Source: an uncultured Bacilli bacterium (GTDB lineage Bacteria > Bacillota_I > Bacilli_A > RF39 > UBA660). From it: a DNA stretch of 57,177 bases. The notes under the pieces were generated by a model, which did not search any database, had not been told where the DNA came from, and saw nothing but the letters and a program-made list of their open reading frames with translations. The stretch spans positions 1 through 57,177 of the forward strand of contig CAKOKU010000008.1 in assembly GCA_934095865.1 (NCBI GenBank), given 5' to 3'. This document shows positions 17,230 to 28,354 of this stretch, one piece after another (positions within the stretch are counted from its first letter, which is position 1; every line of letters starts with the position of its first letter). Made by a program: the position numbers and the translations under genes.

Positions 17230-18471
17230 TTAATTGTCAAAAAAGTAGTCAAACACTTTACCAATAATCCCATTACTATTCATACTAGTTTGATTTCCCT
17301 CTTTACTAAATTCTTCTTGTTCTTCTAAACTCAATATGGAATAATCTCTGCATTTTAATTTGGCATTATAATCATACCATTTTATTAAACCCAAACAGCT
17401 CGAATACCTATTATCACGAACGCCAATTGTATTTAAATAACCGATGCTGGCAAGAGGGCCAAAAACATCACTTACTGTTTGGTTGAAATCTTTCATATTC
17501 GCTATTCCACCTGTACATATTATATAACTTATTTGCCTTTTTGTTAAGGTATTAATTTGTTTTTTGGCAACATTCAATATCTCTTTTAAGCGTGATGCAA
17601 CGACTTCACTTAGTTCGTATTGATTAATGACTGTACGAATAGCATCTTTATTTTTAACAACGATGGTTTCATTTGGGGCAGCGGTTTTACTATTTGCCAG
17701 AGCAAATTCACTATTTAAAACTTTAGATGTCTCATAATCAAGTTTATAAACATAGCTAATATCATTTATAACATTTAAGCCCCCTAGTTTAATAGTGGCT
17801 GTATTAGTTAAGATTCCTTTATTAAAAATAGAAACGGTCGTTTTTTTATGTCCTATATTAATCACGGCTCCACACGTTGTAGCAGTTTCTTCACTAGCAA
17901 AAGTACAATAATCGCCGATGGAATCATAAGAAATATCAACGACATCTAAGCCGATGCTTTCTAAGACACGCAAATAGAAATAAACATCTTCTTTTTTACT
18001 ACTAGTTATAATTGATTTTACACTTAGTGTTTTACTAAAAGTATTAATAGGATTATTAGTTTTGGTACCATCATCTAAGGTATAATACATGGGTAAAACA
18101 TTTACTAATTCCATATTTTCTTGAACTACATTTTTAGCTGAGGCTTTAATTACTTCATTTACATCAAGAGCAGTTATTAAATTGTCTTGACTTTTAATAT
18201 CAATGCGACAAGTATTGGTTGTAAAGGCACAAGTAACAGAAGGAACAATAAGTAAGGTACTTTTAATTGGAATTCCTAATTTTTCTTCACTTTTTTTCCT
18301 AATCTCTTGAATACGTTTGGCTAATTTTGCCTCATCAAAGGTATCATTAACTACACAATCATTTGGAGTGATACTACTAGTTAAAATATATACTTTTGAT
18401 TTTACAACTTCAGCAACAATAAATTTAATACTAGAATATCCAATATCTAGACTGGCCATCACTTTTCGCAT
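17230..18471 (-). CDS. ftsA: Cell division protein FtsA
   Basis: 413-residue actin-like membrane tether for FtsZ. The phosphate-1 loop is SLDIGYSSIK near the N-terminus. The inserted SHS2 (1C) domain follows at about 85-160, phosphate-2 is near GAVINIGHKKT, and the adenosine motif is YIICTGGIANM. The last residues (GIIGKVFDYFFDN) form the amphipathic membrane-targeting helix. The start is set at the ATG at 18471 because GAGGTG precedes it; an ATG at 18486 would lie only 8 bases from the -10 box. Operon with ftsZ and the phosphoesterase. Confidence 0.95.
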   Translation of the reverse strand: MRKVMASLDIGYSSIKFIVAEVVKSKVYILTSSITPNDCVVNDTFDEAKLAKRIQEIRKKSEEKLGIPIKSTLLIVPSVTCAFTTNTCRIDIKSQDNLITALDVNEVIKASAKNVVQENMELVNVLPMYYTLDDGTKTNNPINTFSKTLSVKSIITSSKKEDVYFYLRVLESIGLDVVDISYDSIGDYCTFASEETATTCGAVINIGHKKTTVSIFNKGILTNTATIKLGGLNVINDISYVYKLDYETSKVLNSEFALANSKTAAPNETIVVKNKDAIRTVINQYELSEVVASRLKEILNVAKKQINTLTKRQISYIICTGGIANMKDFNQTVSDVFGPLASIGYLNTIGVRDNRYSSCLGLIKWYDYNAKLKCRDYSILSLEEQEEFSKEGNQTSMNSNGIIGKVFDYFFDN

Positions 18472-18493
18472 AAGCACCTCTACCATAGTTCCA

Positions 18494-18522
18494 ATTATAC
18501 TAAAGATTTATGGCATTTTCAA
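18494..18522 (-). promoter_or_regulatory. Promoter of ftsA-ftsZ
   Basis: On the minus strand, TTGAAA, 17 bases, TATAAT: near-consensus sigma-A promoter between the giant-protein terminator and ftsA. Confidence 0.85.
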
Positions 18523-18554
18523 GGGCTATGCTGGGAAGATAAGTGTTTAAAAGC

Positions 18555-18592
18555 AAAAAACAAATAGATTTGGGAACCTATTTGTTTTTAAA
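18555..18592 (-). terminator. Terminator of the F1-like ATPase / giant surface protein operon
   Basis: On the minus strand, stem AACAAATAG / CTATTTGTT around about ten bases, then TTTTTG. It ends the operon just after the 3248-residue protein. Confidence 0.85.
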
Positions 18593-18597
18593 GCATA

Positions 18598-21500
18598 TTA
18601 GTTATTTATTTTTTTACTATAAATACTTTTAAGAGTTAGACCTAAGATAGATAGAGCTACGGAAATAAAGGCGATTATAATGATAAAGATGATTTTACCA
18701 TTAGCACTATCTTTAGTTTCTCCTTTGTATTTATTAATAAAGCTATTAGAAATAGTACTAGTTTGATTGATGGTATCATTGATACTTGTATTTATATTAT
18801 TACTACTAGTACTCTTACTTGTTATGTAAGGAATATTATAAACTTCATATTCATTTTTTAATGGGTTATAAGATACAGCATAATTATCTAGAATGTTTGT
18901 CTTACTTACTTCTGTTGTATCATAACCAGTATAAGAGATTATTTTATCTGTATCTAAGTTAGTAATAAAAGTATTAGCATTTTCATATTTATCTTCATAG
19001 CTTTCTAGGGTCTTATCACTAGTTGAATTATTTATATATTCTGTTAAAAAGTCTTTTAAAGTAACTTTAGATTTGGCTTCTTCTTTGGTAATATCAATTT
19101 TTTTACCAGTTCTATAATCAAAGGCATAATAAGTATTATCTTGATATTTAACTAATAGTATACTAGTCTCATTATTAATATTATTACTCATAGCTATAAT
19201 ATTTTGATTAATAAAGTCACCTGGTAATTTAATATCATTCATTAAAGAAGTTATCTTACCATTACATAAAGTTAGAAGAATCTTTTTATCATTGAAATAA
19301 TCAACAATAACAGCAGTCTTATTATTAGCAAAGTTCTTATTAATCATAGCCATATTAATATTTTTAATAAATATTTGGTTATCTGTTTTAGCTTTGTCAA
19401 TCATGGAGTATGTTGCATAAGTTTTTATTTTACTGCCTCTATAATCATAATTTACAAGGGCAACTGTTTCATTTAATTTGACGAAATTTTTAATACTAAC
19501 ATACTTTTTATTACCAGTATTTAAATCAATTATATTACCGGTATTATCTAAGGCTTCATTATTGAACATATGAATATACTCGCCTTCGATGGTGTTATTG
19601 TTGCTATAAATAGTGCCGGTTTCAAGGTAGTAATAATTGTTATTTATAGTAAGGAGTTCATTAGCAAAATCTTTAGCACTAACAGTATAAGTTTTAGAAT
19701 ATACTGAATTACTAATGGTATAAGTGAAGTCTTCTTTAAAATCGTAGTAAATACTTAGGGTATAATCATCAATTTGATAAGTATAATCATTAATCGTAAT
19801 ATATCCACCTAAAGTATCAAAATCAAAATTTAAAGTGTTAATAGAACTAGCATAGATTGTTGCATTAGCTAGTGGGCTAAAGGTATTGGCTAAGAAAGAA
19901 ACTTTTAAACGGTTAATAACACCGGTTGGTAAGTCAACTTGATATTGACTAGCATCTTGAGCACCATTGTATGGATAATAACCCTTTTCTACTTGTTGGT
20001 AATTATAATTTGATGATTGGCCAACGTAGCTTTTCATTAGCGTTTGATTTTTCATGTTAGCCGCTGAAACAAAAGTAATAGTTTCATTAAGACCACTAAC
20101 AATATTTTGGGCTAAGAGATTATTTATCTTCGATTGATTATAAACATATGATGGTGATAAGCCTTTAATATATAGATCAGAAGTACCAACAATAATACCA
20201 TTAGATTTATTAGTTCCTGTTGTCGTAATTGATACGGCTATTAGGTTATCATGGAATAAATTAAGGCTAGAATCAGTTGGTTTATACATCGCACCAATTA
20301 AACCACCAGTGGCATCTTTGGAAGTTATTGTTGAACTTGCTATGATATTGCCATCTAAGCGAACACGACGTACATTTTCTTCTTCTAAGTTATTTTGATA
20401 ATAACCAAGAATGCCGCCAGCCCCGGTATCATTAGCTTTAATTGAGGCATTAATGAAGTTATCATAATAACGGCTGGCAGGAGTACCATTTTTATTACCA
20501 ACTAAACCGCCAACATAACTTTTGCCTTCAATGCTAGTATTATAAACATAATTATTATAACGATTGCCATCCCAATCCAGACCTTCTATCCCACCAACAC
20601 TGGTAGCATTTGGTGAAGATATAATGGTATTAATAACTGAACAATTATAAATAGACCAACCACCATAACCACTAATGCCACCAACTTGACTTGTACCACC
20701 ACTGATAGTCGAATCTTTAATAGAACTATTATATAAAGAATCATGATAACCATAAATACCACCGATTTGGCTACCTTTACCCGAAACATTAACATTAGTT
20801 AAGCGGTTTTGAGAAACACTATCTGTATCTTGACGCCCACCGACGCCGCCAACTAAATTATTACCAGAAACACTGGAATCTTTAACGGTTACATTTAAGG
20901 CAGCGCCATAACCATAGACAATGCCACTATAATTACCACCAGTCGTAGTAACATTAACATTACTGGCTGTAATATAGAAGTGCTTTTGCGATGAGTTATC
21001 ATGTTTGTAGCCAATAAGACCACCAACATAATCACCAGTACCAGAAACAATCGTATCAACAACATCTATGGTTGTTAAATAATAAGTATCCCCTTCACCA
21101 TAAAGACTACCTAATCTATTTGTTCCTGATATAGTCACACCACTTAAGTTAATATCACGGTAATCATTAACATAACTTTTTGATATAAAGCCAACTCGGC
21201 TAACTTTTTTATTACCATTTAAAGTTAAATTATTAATATTGATATTACCAAATTCACCATAGGCAGTACCAACAACGCCAAGACCATTTACCGAATTAGA
21301 ACCTGTATAATTTAAGGTAATATTATCAAAGTTTAAGTTCTTCATGTAGGTTCTCACTTCTTTAAAAATGAACGTATTAGCATCACTACTATTTAATTTA
21401 TAATTAGAAATAGTGTAATTATTTCCTTCAACTTTATTAGCTAGAATATCATGATGAATAATTGAATTATCTATTTTAGAGAAATCTAAATTAGCATTAA

Positions 21501-24500
21501 TACTATAATTTTCAGAATAATTAGTATTTATTTTTTGGAAATCATCGACGGAATTAATGTTTCTAAAGAAAGTAACATCGATTTTTGAATTAAGTTCTAA
21601 TTCTTTAGCGACACCATCTTCGGTATAATAAAGTTTTGAAATACGGTAACTATCTAAATAGTATTTAGGATACATGGTTAATTTTATTAAAGAAGTATTA
21701 TCAAGACCAGAATTTTCATTATTAATTTGAATATCTTCTGATTTTATTTCTTCAATATCTTCAATTTTTATCCCCGTTACTTTTACTTTATCCATATTAT
21801 TATTGGTTATGGAAATAGTTACGTTAGCTTTATCTAGAACTTTATCAACTAAAATTTCGGCAATTTTTAAGACATTATCATCAGAAATATCTAAGTAATT
21901 ATCACTTTGGTTTGGCAATAGCTCTGTTTGGTTAGCATAATAAAGTTTAGGTATAGTATTATTGCCTATTTGTGAATAATCGAACGCATCGCCCAAGGTC
22001 ATTTTCGTTGTATATGTTTCGATGCTATTTAATTCTTCGGTTGTTAAAAGTTCTTCCCCACTACCATAGTTGCTAATAACACCGTTAATCTTTTGACTAG
22101 CCCAAGCATATAGAGAGTGATTGGCTAGGTTTTTATTACCAATAGTACGATGAGCTTCCGTTTCTAGAGATGAATATAACTCACCAGTAAATAAGGTATT
22201 AGAAACATTGTTATTAATATCATTACCAATGATACCACCAGCATAAATTTGACTAGAAATTATTTTCATGTTACTAATAACATTTTCGACACGACCATAA
22301 TTGATACCAACAAGACCACCAGTATTAGGATAATTAGTATTAATGTTGCCCGTTGTATAAGCATTAGTGATGATTCCATAGGAATTATAACCAACAAGGC
22401 CACCAACAGCATAGAATTGACTTGAGTTAAGTAAGTTAAAATTAATAGCAGCCGCATAAGAATTGATAATGTTTGATTGTTCACTTTGACCAACTATCCC
22501 ACCGAGACGCATTTCATTGATATCCACAGAATCAGTAACACTAAAGTTAGTTACACTACTATTTTTGATATTAGAACTATATCTAGAAAGACCAGCGATG
22601 GCCCCTGTATAATTACCTAGTTTCAAAGTTATATTTTTAATATGGACATTATCAACCGTGGCTGACGATTGTAAATAACCAATAACACCACTTGTTGTAG
22701 CATAATTAGTTTTCGTTAAATTTTCTAAATAAAGATTAGATAAAGTACCTTGAAATACTCTAAATAAAATACCATCATTTGTATTATTAGTAACATTTTT
22801 AATAGTATGGTTATTACCATTTATTTTACCTGTTACCGTTGTAGTAATAACGGGATTTATGTAATTAGAAAAATCTAAATCAGCATTTAAAACAAAGTTT
22901 TCACTTGGATATGTTTTAATATTAAACCAATCATTTTCATTATTAATATCACGGTACATATCTATATTTAAAATGACACTACCGGTTTCAAATTTGGTTG
23001 TATAAGTAATATTACTCTTACTTACAGAAGTCATTGAATTGATACCATAAGAAGAAATATATCTACTTGGTTTTGTTAGTTTAAGTTTTAGTAATGAACT
23101 ACCATCAGGATTATTAGTTTGTGATAATACTTCCGTTGTAAAATATTGAATTTCTACTTCTTTGATTTGCTCTTCGGCAGGATTTCTAATAAGTAAATTA
23201 ACAGTTGCTTCTTTACTATTTTGACTTTCAATACTAGTTGTTAAAATACTTAATAAATCAGCGTTAGTTACTTCTGGTAGTTTAATATATTCTTGCTTTG
23301 GCATGGCCTCGTTCATAATTAATTGTGGAAAATAACCATAGGAAACAAAGTCTTCAATATTAAAAGCTGACTCACTATTTAAGGTATTATTTTGAAATTC
23401 ACTGCTGGCTAAGGCTACTTTAGATATTTTTTGTGTTTTGGCATTACTATATTTTAAAGGGCTGACATAATATAAGTTTTGAACATTTAATTGATCATAG
23501 GAACCAACGGAAGCATCAAGAGTATTATTGCGAAGACTATTTTCATTATAAGAATAACTATTATTAATAGTTCCTCGGGAAACAACGCCAACTAGGTTAC
23601 CTACTTTTACCTGATTTGGTCTTTCGGTTGAAGAAAAACCAATGACATTAATAAGACTATATACATTTTCAATGATACCACTTTCAGACATATAACCGCC
23701 AATAGCGCCAATATATTTAGCATCATCTAAGCCAGAGTCATGATTACCATTAATGGTTTCACCGTATAAATAACCATTTTTTACTGTACCGTAAAGATAA
23801 TTACTTATAAAGCCAAAATATCTAGTTACGTTAATACTTACTTTACTATTAACAACAAAATGATCAACAGTACCACGATTAACACGAACTAAGAAAGATA
23901 TTTGTTCTGATGGCGTTTTAACAGCCTCTTCTAGGGTTATCATAATATTATTGAAAGTGGCGGCACTCCAATCGGTTAAAGTGTCATATCTACTACGCGC
24001 TTCGTCATACCAAATATGCATATCCATATTTTTTATTACGGCGCCTTTGCCTAAACTAGCAAAGACACGAGAAGCAGAATTTTTAACATTTAACAGTAAT
24101 TTATGACCTTGAAAATCAATATTACCATTAAATTCACCAGAAATAGTACGATTTTGATAACGTAAATCTATATCATTAGCTATTAAGAAATTACCGGTTG
24201 AAGACATATTATAAAAGTCTTCTTTATCACGGATAGTTCTTATTTGATCGTCTGTTTTAAAATTCATGGAAGTAATTGTATAAAAACGATTATTCATGTA
24301 AACTTTTAAATTTAAAGTATAATTTGTGCCTTTTTCAAAGTTATAGGTTACTAACATATTTTCAACTTTGTGGTCGATTATTTCATTATCATCTAAGTTA
24401 TAATGATACGTACCGACTACGCTGTTATCACTTTTTACAATTTCAATGTAAAAGTCTGAGTTAGGAATTTGTGGAGAGCCAGTTGTTTCATAGTTGTTAT

Positions 24501-27500
24501 CCACTACGGTTACATAAAATTCGCCTTGATATTGGTATTTTTCTTCGTATTTACTGTAAGTATCATCTAAGCTTAAGTTGTCTTTATAGTTAATAGATAC
24601 GCAACCAATATGACCAGATACGTAAGATGAACCACCAGAGGCACCACCGTTATTGTGTTTAGTGGCAACGCCACCATAGTAGCCTCCGCCTCCGCCACCA
24701 GTATCCGTAGCGCTACCGGCTTCACCAATACCTAATATAGAAGTATTAACAGTGTTATTACTAAAGTTTATAGTGTTTACTGGAAGTTGACCAGCTGAAT
24801 AACGAGTATGAAGGATACCATCAATATAAGCACCTTCGCTGGTAATACCGCCACCGGCACCACCAGAACCATCATTTGAAAGTGAACAATTTTGAGTACA
24901 AGCGCCATAATCATCAGAGCCGCCACCACCACCGGCTACCATAATACGTGATTTTAGTGATTCAAATTCGGTTGTTCCTGATATTAAACGAACATCAGTC
25001 GCCCCACCGCCGGAACCGGAAGCATTCTGGCCACCAGAACCGCCACCATTAAAACCACCTGCAATGTAGTTAGTGCCATATTTACCACGGCCACCAACGA
25101 CAATATATAGAGTTGTATCTTTATCTAGCGAGATAATACCACTACTATAACCGCCACGACCACCATGACTGTTGGCAGTTAGATATTGGCTGTTATAATT
25201 ATCACCACCGGAAGCACCCCAAGTTTCAATTAAATAATTACCTTTTTCTAAAGTTTTAAACTCTTGAATGGTACCAGTATAAGCAAAATCGTATTTAGTG
25301 TTAGTATTTAAATTAGTAATTCTGGCATACCCATCACCAATATGGCCAGTTTCTTCTTTGCCATCAGGTTCAGTAATGGTATCATTACCAGACAATATTT
25401 TGGTATCAGTAAATGTATAATTACGATCATAAATCGACATTTCTTTAGTACGTGGCGTATTATAATTTAAATATGGGGCAATTTGGAAATCAGCAACTTC
25501 AATTGTTGTAGTATTGTTTTTACCATTGGTTTCATTGATACCAAAACCAAGATAACCATTATCTGGGATTAATTCTATTTTATAATCTTGATAATCGTTA
25601 GTTAAATTTAGAGGATACGTTGTAGCTGTACCAGCTCCGACAGTTAAATAAGCACTACCATTATTAGATGAGGCAGCATATCTAGCTTTAAAACTTACTA
25701 CTACCGGCGTATTTTTATATTCAGGAATGTAATAAGAATAGTTAGCATAACCGTTCATAGCTGAGAATCTAATAATATTTTGATCAACGTCAGTAGCGAT
25801 TTTATTAAGAGTAGATGCTCCATCAAAACGGAAATTATCTGTATAATTTATATTAAAAATATTCTTACTAGTTACGACACTTAAAAGATTTTCTAATCTA
25901 ATTTGGGCAGATACGCCTAGTTTAGTTCTTAAAGTACGGGAGCCTTCTAAAACATAGTTAGTTTTATAAGTTCGATTAGTATAGCCTTCGTTATAACCTT
26001 CAGCAATAATATCAATATAATAATTAGTATCAGTAGATAGTTTATTTAAAGTAATTCTTTCTTCATTGCCGTTGATACTAAGTTCTTTTAATAAGACATA
26101 ATTACCTTGTTCATCTTTAATTTGAATAATAGTACGATTTGATTGGATAGCGTTGTCTCTATCTACAATACGAATGTCAAAATCGATTATTGATTCATTG
26201 GTAAACTGATTAGTAATGATTGCATAAGCAGGTGTACGAAGGGTTTTGATACTGGTGATGTTACTTGTTGCATTGATTTGATATTCTTTATCAACTTGTT
26301 TTTCAACAGTTTCATAACTTAGGGTATATTCAGTATTAGATTCTAGACCTAATAATTCAAATTCATAAGTATCTAGGCTCTTTAATGTTTCAACGGCTTC
26401 GCCACTTAAAGTTATCTTTTTAAGCTCGGTATCATTTTTCTTAACAGTAATTATGATACGGTCTAATAAGGTTATTAACTTCTCATCGGTTGATTCTTTA
26501 TTTATTTTAAGAGAATACTTACCACTATCTTTAGTAATGCTAAGCTCCTTTGCAATAAATTTAACAGAACCTAAAGCCGAAATTGGTTTCGTCGTTATTT
26601 GGGCTTGCGCTAAAATTTGGTTTTCTCTAGTTCCTTTACCATCTAGTAAATCATAATTGCCAATAACATAGATTTTATAAACATAGTTAGAGTCTAAATT
26701 GTTAACAGTTATTTTATTGGTTTCTTTATTTTCTAGTGCACCCTCTTTTACTAAATTATTATTTATATCATATACTTCATAGTGATAATTACTTAAGGCA
26801 ACATTATCTTTATTATTTAAAGTAATAGATGCATCAAATAAGGTTAAATCATTACTGATATGATGAATAGTAGCACTAGGGGCTTGTTTACTCGTTTTAG
26901 CTTGGAATTCACTATTATTTACCCTTAGTTCATTACCAGCCACATCGTATATTTTAATAAAACCAGTATAATCAGTACTTGATTCTAAAACGTCGGGAGT
27001 TTGATAAGTGACTTTGGTCTTGATTTTCATTTTATTTATTAAATCACTACTAAAATTATATTCTTCTTTATCTATTAAAACTTTAGCACTCTTTAAACCT
27101 TTAAATATTTCATCATTAACATCATTGGTAATCAATATATCATTAATAACAATACGATTAGAAAATATTTCATTGATTTGATAGTTTAGAGTAATGGGAT
27201 TTAACTTATCAATACTGTTAGTCGTTAATTTACCGGTATAAAAAGTTCTTCTAACGGTTTCGTTACGTTCATTTTTAAAGATAAAGTAACCTTCAACATC
27301 AAAGGTTTGATTAGGAAGAAGGCCTGATACTTCAATTGCGCCATTGCTACCAAAACTTTTACGCAAATAAGTCTTATTGTTGTATTTAAACGTGAATGTT
27401 GGCATCGTAACAATGCGGCCAGCTGGATCTTTTATACCAATTGTTGAAGTGGCGCTGTAAACACTAGCATTAAAACCATCAAAAGTTATTTCCGGCTTTA

Positions 27501-28344
27501 CATAATTAGGATCATTATTATTGTAATTATCATCATTTTCTTTAATTTCAACATCATCAATAATTAAATCAAAATCAGAATTACCAGGTTTATTAGAGTT
27601 ATTGTTATCATCATAATTAGGTTTGTCATCATCTTTTATGTATGGTGGTTTAGTATTATTATCAGTAGTTTTAGTAATAAGACCTAGTCTTGTTAATAGA
27701 GTTTCATAAGTCATTTCCTTATCAAGAATTTTAAGATTGGTTTCTAGGGTTATATATGGAATAGTTTTATATACTAAAGCATCATCATGGCGGTAATAAT
27801 AATTTAAATACTCTTTATTAAAATAAATAATACTATATGTAGGAATAGTAATAGTTTCTTGAACTAATTCTAAAGTTATGTCTTGATTAGTTAAGTATAA
27901 GTCATCTTTTAACTTAACGAATACATAAGTATCAGTATCAATAGCCTCATCATTATTAGTATTATAAATATTTTTATCAGCAACAATAACATTGGTTAAA
28001 GCGCCAGTATCATAATAATTAGCATTTATATAATTATTGGTACTATAATTCCAGATGCGAGAATTGTCGGTATTAAATATTGGTAAATCAAGAGATACTT
28101 TCTCCTTTTTTTCATCACCAACAAAATAATTATTATTATTTTTATAAATAGTTGCACCAGCATTAATATATTTAAGGCTGATATTAACATTATTACTTGT
28201 TTTTAAATTATTAGCAATTTCTTTTATGTCGACTGTTGAGGCATAACCATTAACATAAGAGACATCATACTTTTTTATTTGAAAAAAAGCAAAGTAAACT
28301 ATAACTAAAAATAAGCAACATAATAAGAAAATACTCTTTTTCAT
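18598..28344 (-). CDS. Giant cell-surface protein (3248 aa) with ALK-type glycine-rich domain and GLUG/beta-helix repeats
   Basis: N-terminal anchor helix (about 4-22), then a module shared with three other proteins of the operon (about 40-235), an Asn/Asp-rich linker (about 245-285), fibronectin-III-like repeats (to about 810; recurring L-x-x-N-T-x-Y), and a jelly-roll-like segment (815-965). A glycine-rich domain at about 1018-1250 reads LIETWGASGG...GGGSGG...GGGATDVR, the pattern of the ALK/LTK glycine-rich family. From about 1370 to 2780 come three large repeats, each opening like NYSENYSINANLDF and continuing with many GLUG-type units (VGGLVG, IGGIYGY). The last part is beta-rich and ends in a second membrane helix (about 3215-3238) with a lysine tail. 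No HExxH or sortase motif seen. It lies 10 bases after the preceding operon gene, so it belongs to the F1-like ATPase machine. Likely an adhesin or ligand-binding fibre; ligand unknown. Confidence 0.8.
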   Translation of the reverse strand: MKKSIFLLCCLFLVIVYFAFFQIKKYDVSYVNGYASTVDIKEIANNLKTSNNVNISLKYINAGATIYKNNNNYFVGDEKKEKVSLDLPIFNTDNSRIWNYSTNNYINANYYDTGALTNVIVADKNIYNTNNDEAIDTDTYVFVKLKDDLYLTNQDITLELVQETITIPTYSIIYFNKEYLNYYYRHDDALVYKTIPYITLETNLKILDKEMTYETLLTRLGLITKTTDNNTKPPYIKDDDKPNYDDNNNSNKPGNSDFDLIIDDVEIKENDDNYNNNDPNYVKPEITFDGFNASVYSATSTIGIKDPAGRIVTMPTFTFKYNNKTYLRKSFGSNGAIEVSGLLPNQTFDVEGYFIFKNERNETVRRTFYTGKLTTNSIDKLNPITLNYQINEIFSNRIVINDILITNDVNDEIFKGLKSAKVLIDKEEYNFSSDLINKMKIKTKVTYQTPDVLESSTDYTGFIKIYDVAGNELRVNNSEFQAKTSKQAPSATIHHISNDLTLFDASITLNNKDNVALSNYHYEVYDINNNLVKEGALENKETNKITVNNLDSNYVYKIYVIGNYDLLDGKGTRENQILAQAQITTKPISALGSVKFIAKELSITKDSGKYSLKINKESTDEKLITLLDRIIITVKKNDTELKKITLSGEAVETLKSLDTYEFELLGLESNTEYTLSYETVEKQVDKEYQINATSNITSIKTLRTPAYAIITNQFTNESIIDFDIRIVDRDNAIQSNRTIIQIKDEQGNYVLLKELSINGNEERITLNKLSTDTNYYIDIIAEGYNEGYTNRTYKTNYVLEGSRTLRTKLGVSAQIRLENLLSVVTSKNIFNINYTDNFRFDGASTLNKIATDVDQNIIRFSAMNGYANYSYYIPEYKNTPVVVSFKARYAASSNNGSAYLTVGAGTATTYPLNLTNDYQDYKIELIPDNGYLGFGINETNGKNNTTTIEVADFQIAPYLNYNTPRTKEMSIYDRNYTFTDTKILSGNDTITEPDGKEETGHIGDGYARITNLNTNTKYDFAYTGTIQEFKTLEKGNYLIETWGASGGDNYNSQYLTANSHGGRGGYSSGIISLDKDTTLYIVVGGRGKYGTNYIAGGFNGGGSGGQNASGSGGGATDVRLISGTTEFESLKSRIMVAGGGGGSDDYGACTQNCSLSNDGSGGAGGGITSEGAYIDGILHTRYSAGQLPVNTINFSNNTVNTSILGIGEAGSATDTGGGGGGYYGGVATKHNNGGASGGSSYVSGHIGCVSINYKDNLSLDDTYSKYEEKYQYQGEFYVTVVDNNYETTGSPQIPNSDFYIEIVKSDNSVVGTYHYNLDDNEIIDHKVENMLVTYNFEKGTNYTLNLKVYMNNRFYTITSMNFKTDDQIRTIRDKEDFYNMSSTGNFLIANDIDLRYQNRTISGEFNGNIDFQGHKLLLNVKNSASRVFASLGKGAVIKNMDMHIWYDEARSRYDTLTDWSAATFNNIMITLEEAVKTPSEQISFLVRVNRGTVDHFVVNSKVSINVTRYFGFISNYLYGTVKNGYLYGETINGNHDSGLDDAKYIGAIGGYMSESGIIENVYSLINVIGFSSTERPNQVKVGNLVGVVSRGTINNSYSYNENSLRNNTLDASVGSYDQLNVQNLYYVSPLKYSNAKTQKISKVALASSEFQNNTLNSESAFNIEDFVSYGYFPQLIMNEAMPKQEYIKLPEVTNADLLSILTTSIESQNSKEATVNLLIRNPAEEQIKEVEIQYFTTEVLSQTNNPDGSSLLKLKLTKPSRYISSYGINSMTSVSKSNITYTTKFETGSVILNIDMYRDINNENDWFNIKTYPSENFVLNADLDFSNYINPVITTTVTGKINGNNHTIKNVTNNTNDGILFRVFQGTLSNLYLENLTKTNYATTSGVIGYLQSSATVDNVHIKNITLKLGNYTGAIAGLSRYSSNIKNSSVTNFSVTDSVDINEMRLGGIVGQSEQSNIINSYAAAINFNLLNSSQFYAVGGLVGYNSYGIITNAYTTGNINTNYPNTGGLVGINYGRVENVISNMKIISSQIYAGGIIGNDINNNVSNTLFTGELYSSLETEAHRTIGNKNLANHSLYAWASQKINGVISNYGSGEELLTTEELNSIETYTTKMTLGDAFDYSQIGNNTIPKLYYANQTELLPNQSDNYLDISDDNVLKIAEILVDKVLDKANVTISITNNNMDKVKVTGIKIEDIEEIKSEDIQINNENSGLDNTSLIKLTMYPKYYLDSYRISKLYYTEDGVAKELELNSKIDVTFFRNINSVDDFQKINTNYSENYSINANLDFSKIDNSIIHHDILANKVEGNNYTISNYKLNSSDANTFIFKEVRTYMKNLNFDNITLNYTGSNSVNGLGVVGTAYGEFGNININNLTLNGNKKVSRVGFISKSYVNDYRDINLSGVTISGTNRLGSLYGEGDTYYLTTIDVVDTIVSGTGDYVGGLIGYKHDNSSQKHFYITASNVNVTTTGGNYSGIVYGYGAALNVTVKDSSVSGNNLVGGVGGRQDTDSVSQNRLTNVNVSGKGSQIGGIYGYHDSLYNSSIKDSTISGGTSQVGGISGYGGWSIYNCSVINTIISSPNATSVGGIEGLDWDGNRYNNYVYNTSIEGKSYVGGLVGNKNGTPASRYYDNFINASIKANDTGAGGILGYYQNNLEEENVRRVRLDGNIIASSTITSKDATGGLIGAMYKPTDSSLNLFHDNLIAVSITTTGTNKSNGIIVGTSDLYIKGLSPSYVYNQSKINNLLAQNIVSGLNETITFVSAANMKNQTLMKSYVGQSSNYNYQQVEKGYYPYNGAQDASQYQVDLPTGVINRLKVSFLANTFSPLANATIYASSINTLNFDFDTLGGYITINDYTYQIDDYTLSIYYDFKEDFTYTISNSVYSKTYTVSAKDFANELLTINNNYYYLETGTIYSNNNTIEGEYIHMFNNEALDNTGNIIDLNTGNKKYVSIKNFVKLNETVALVNYDYRGSKIKTYATYSMIDKAKTDNQIFIKNINMAMINKNFANNKTAVIVDYFNDKKILLTLCNGKITSLMNDIKLPGDFINQNIIAMSNNINNETSILLVKYQDNTYYAFDYRTGKKIDITKEEAKSKVTLKDFLTEYINNSTSDKTLESYEDKYENANTFITNLDTDKIISYTGYDTTEVSKTNILDNYAVSYNPLKNEYEVYNIPYITSKSTSSNNINTSINDTINQTSTISNSFINKYKGETKDSANGKIIFIIIIAFISVALSILGLTLKSIYSKKINN

Positions 28345-28354
28345 AAACCCTCTT

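Noticed and set aside
18598..28344. IgA1-protease or MIB-MIP-type peptidase
   Set aside because: GLUG-type repeats are similar, but I see no HExxH zinc motif, serine protease triad or Ig-binding signature.
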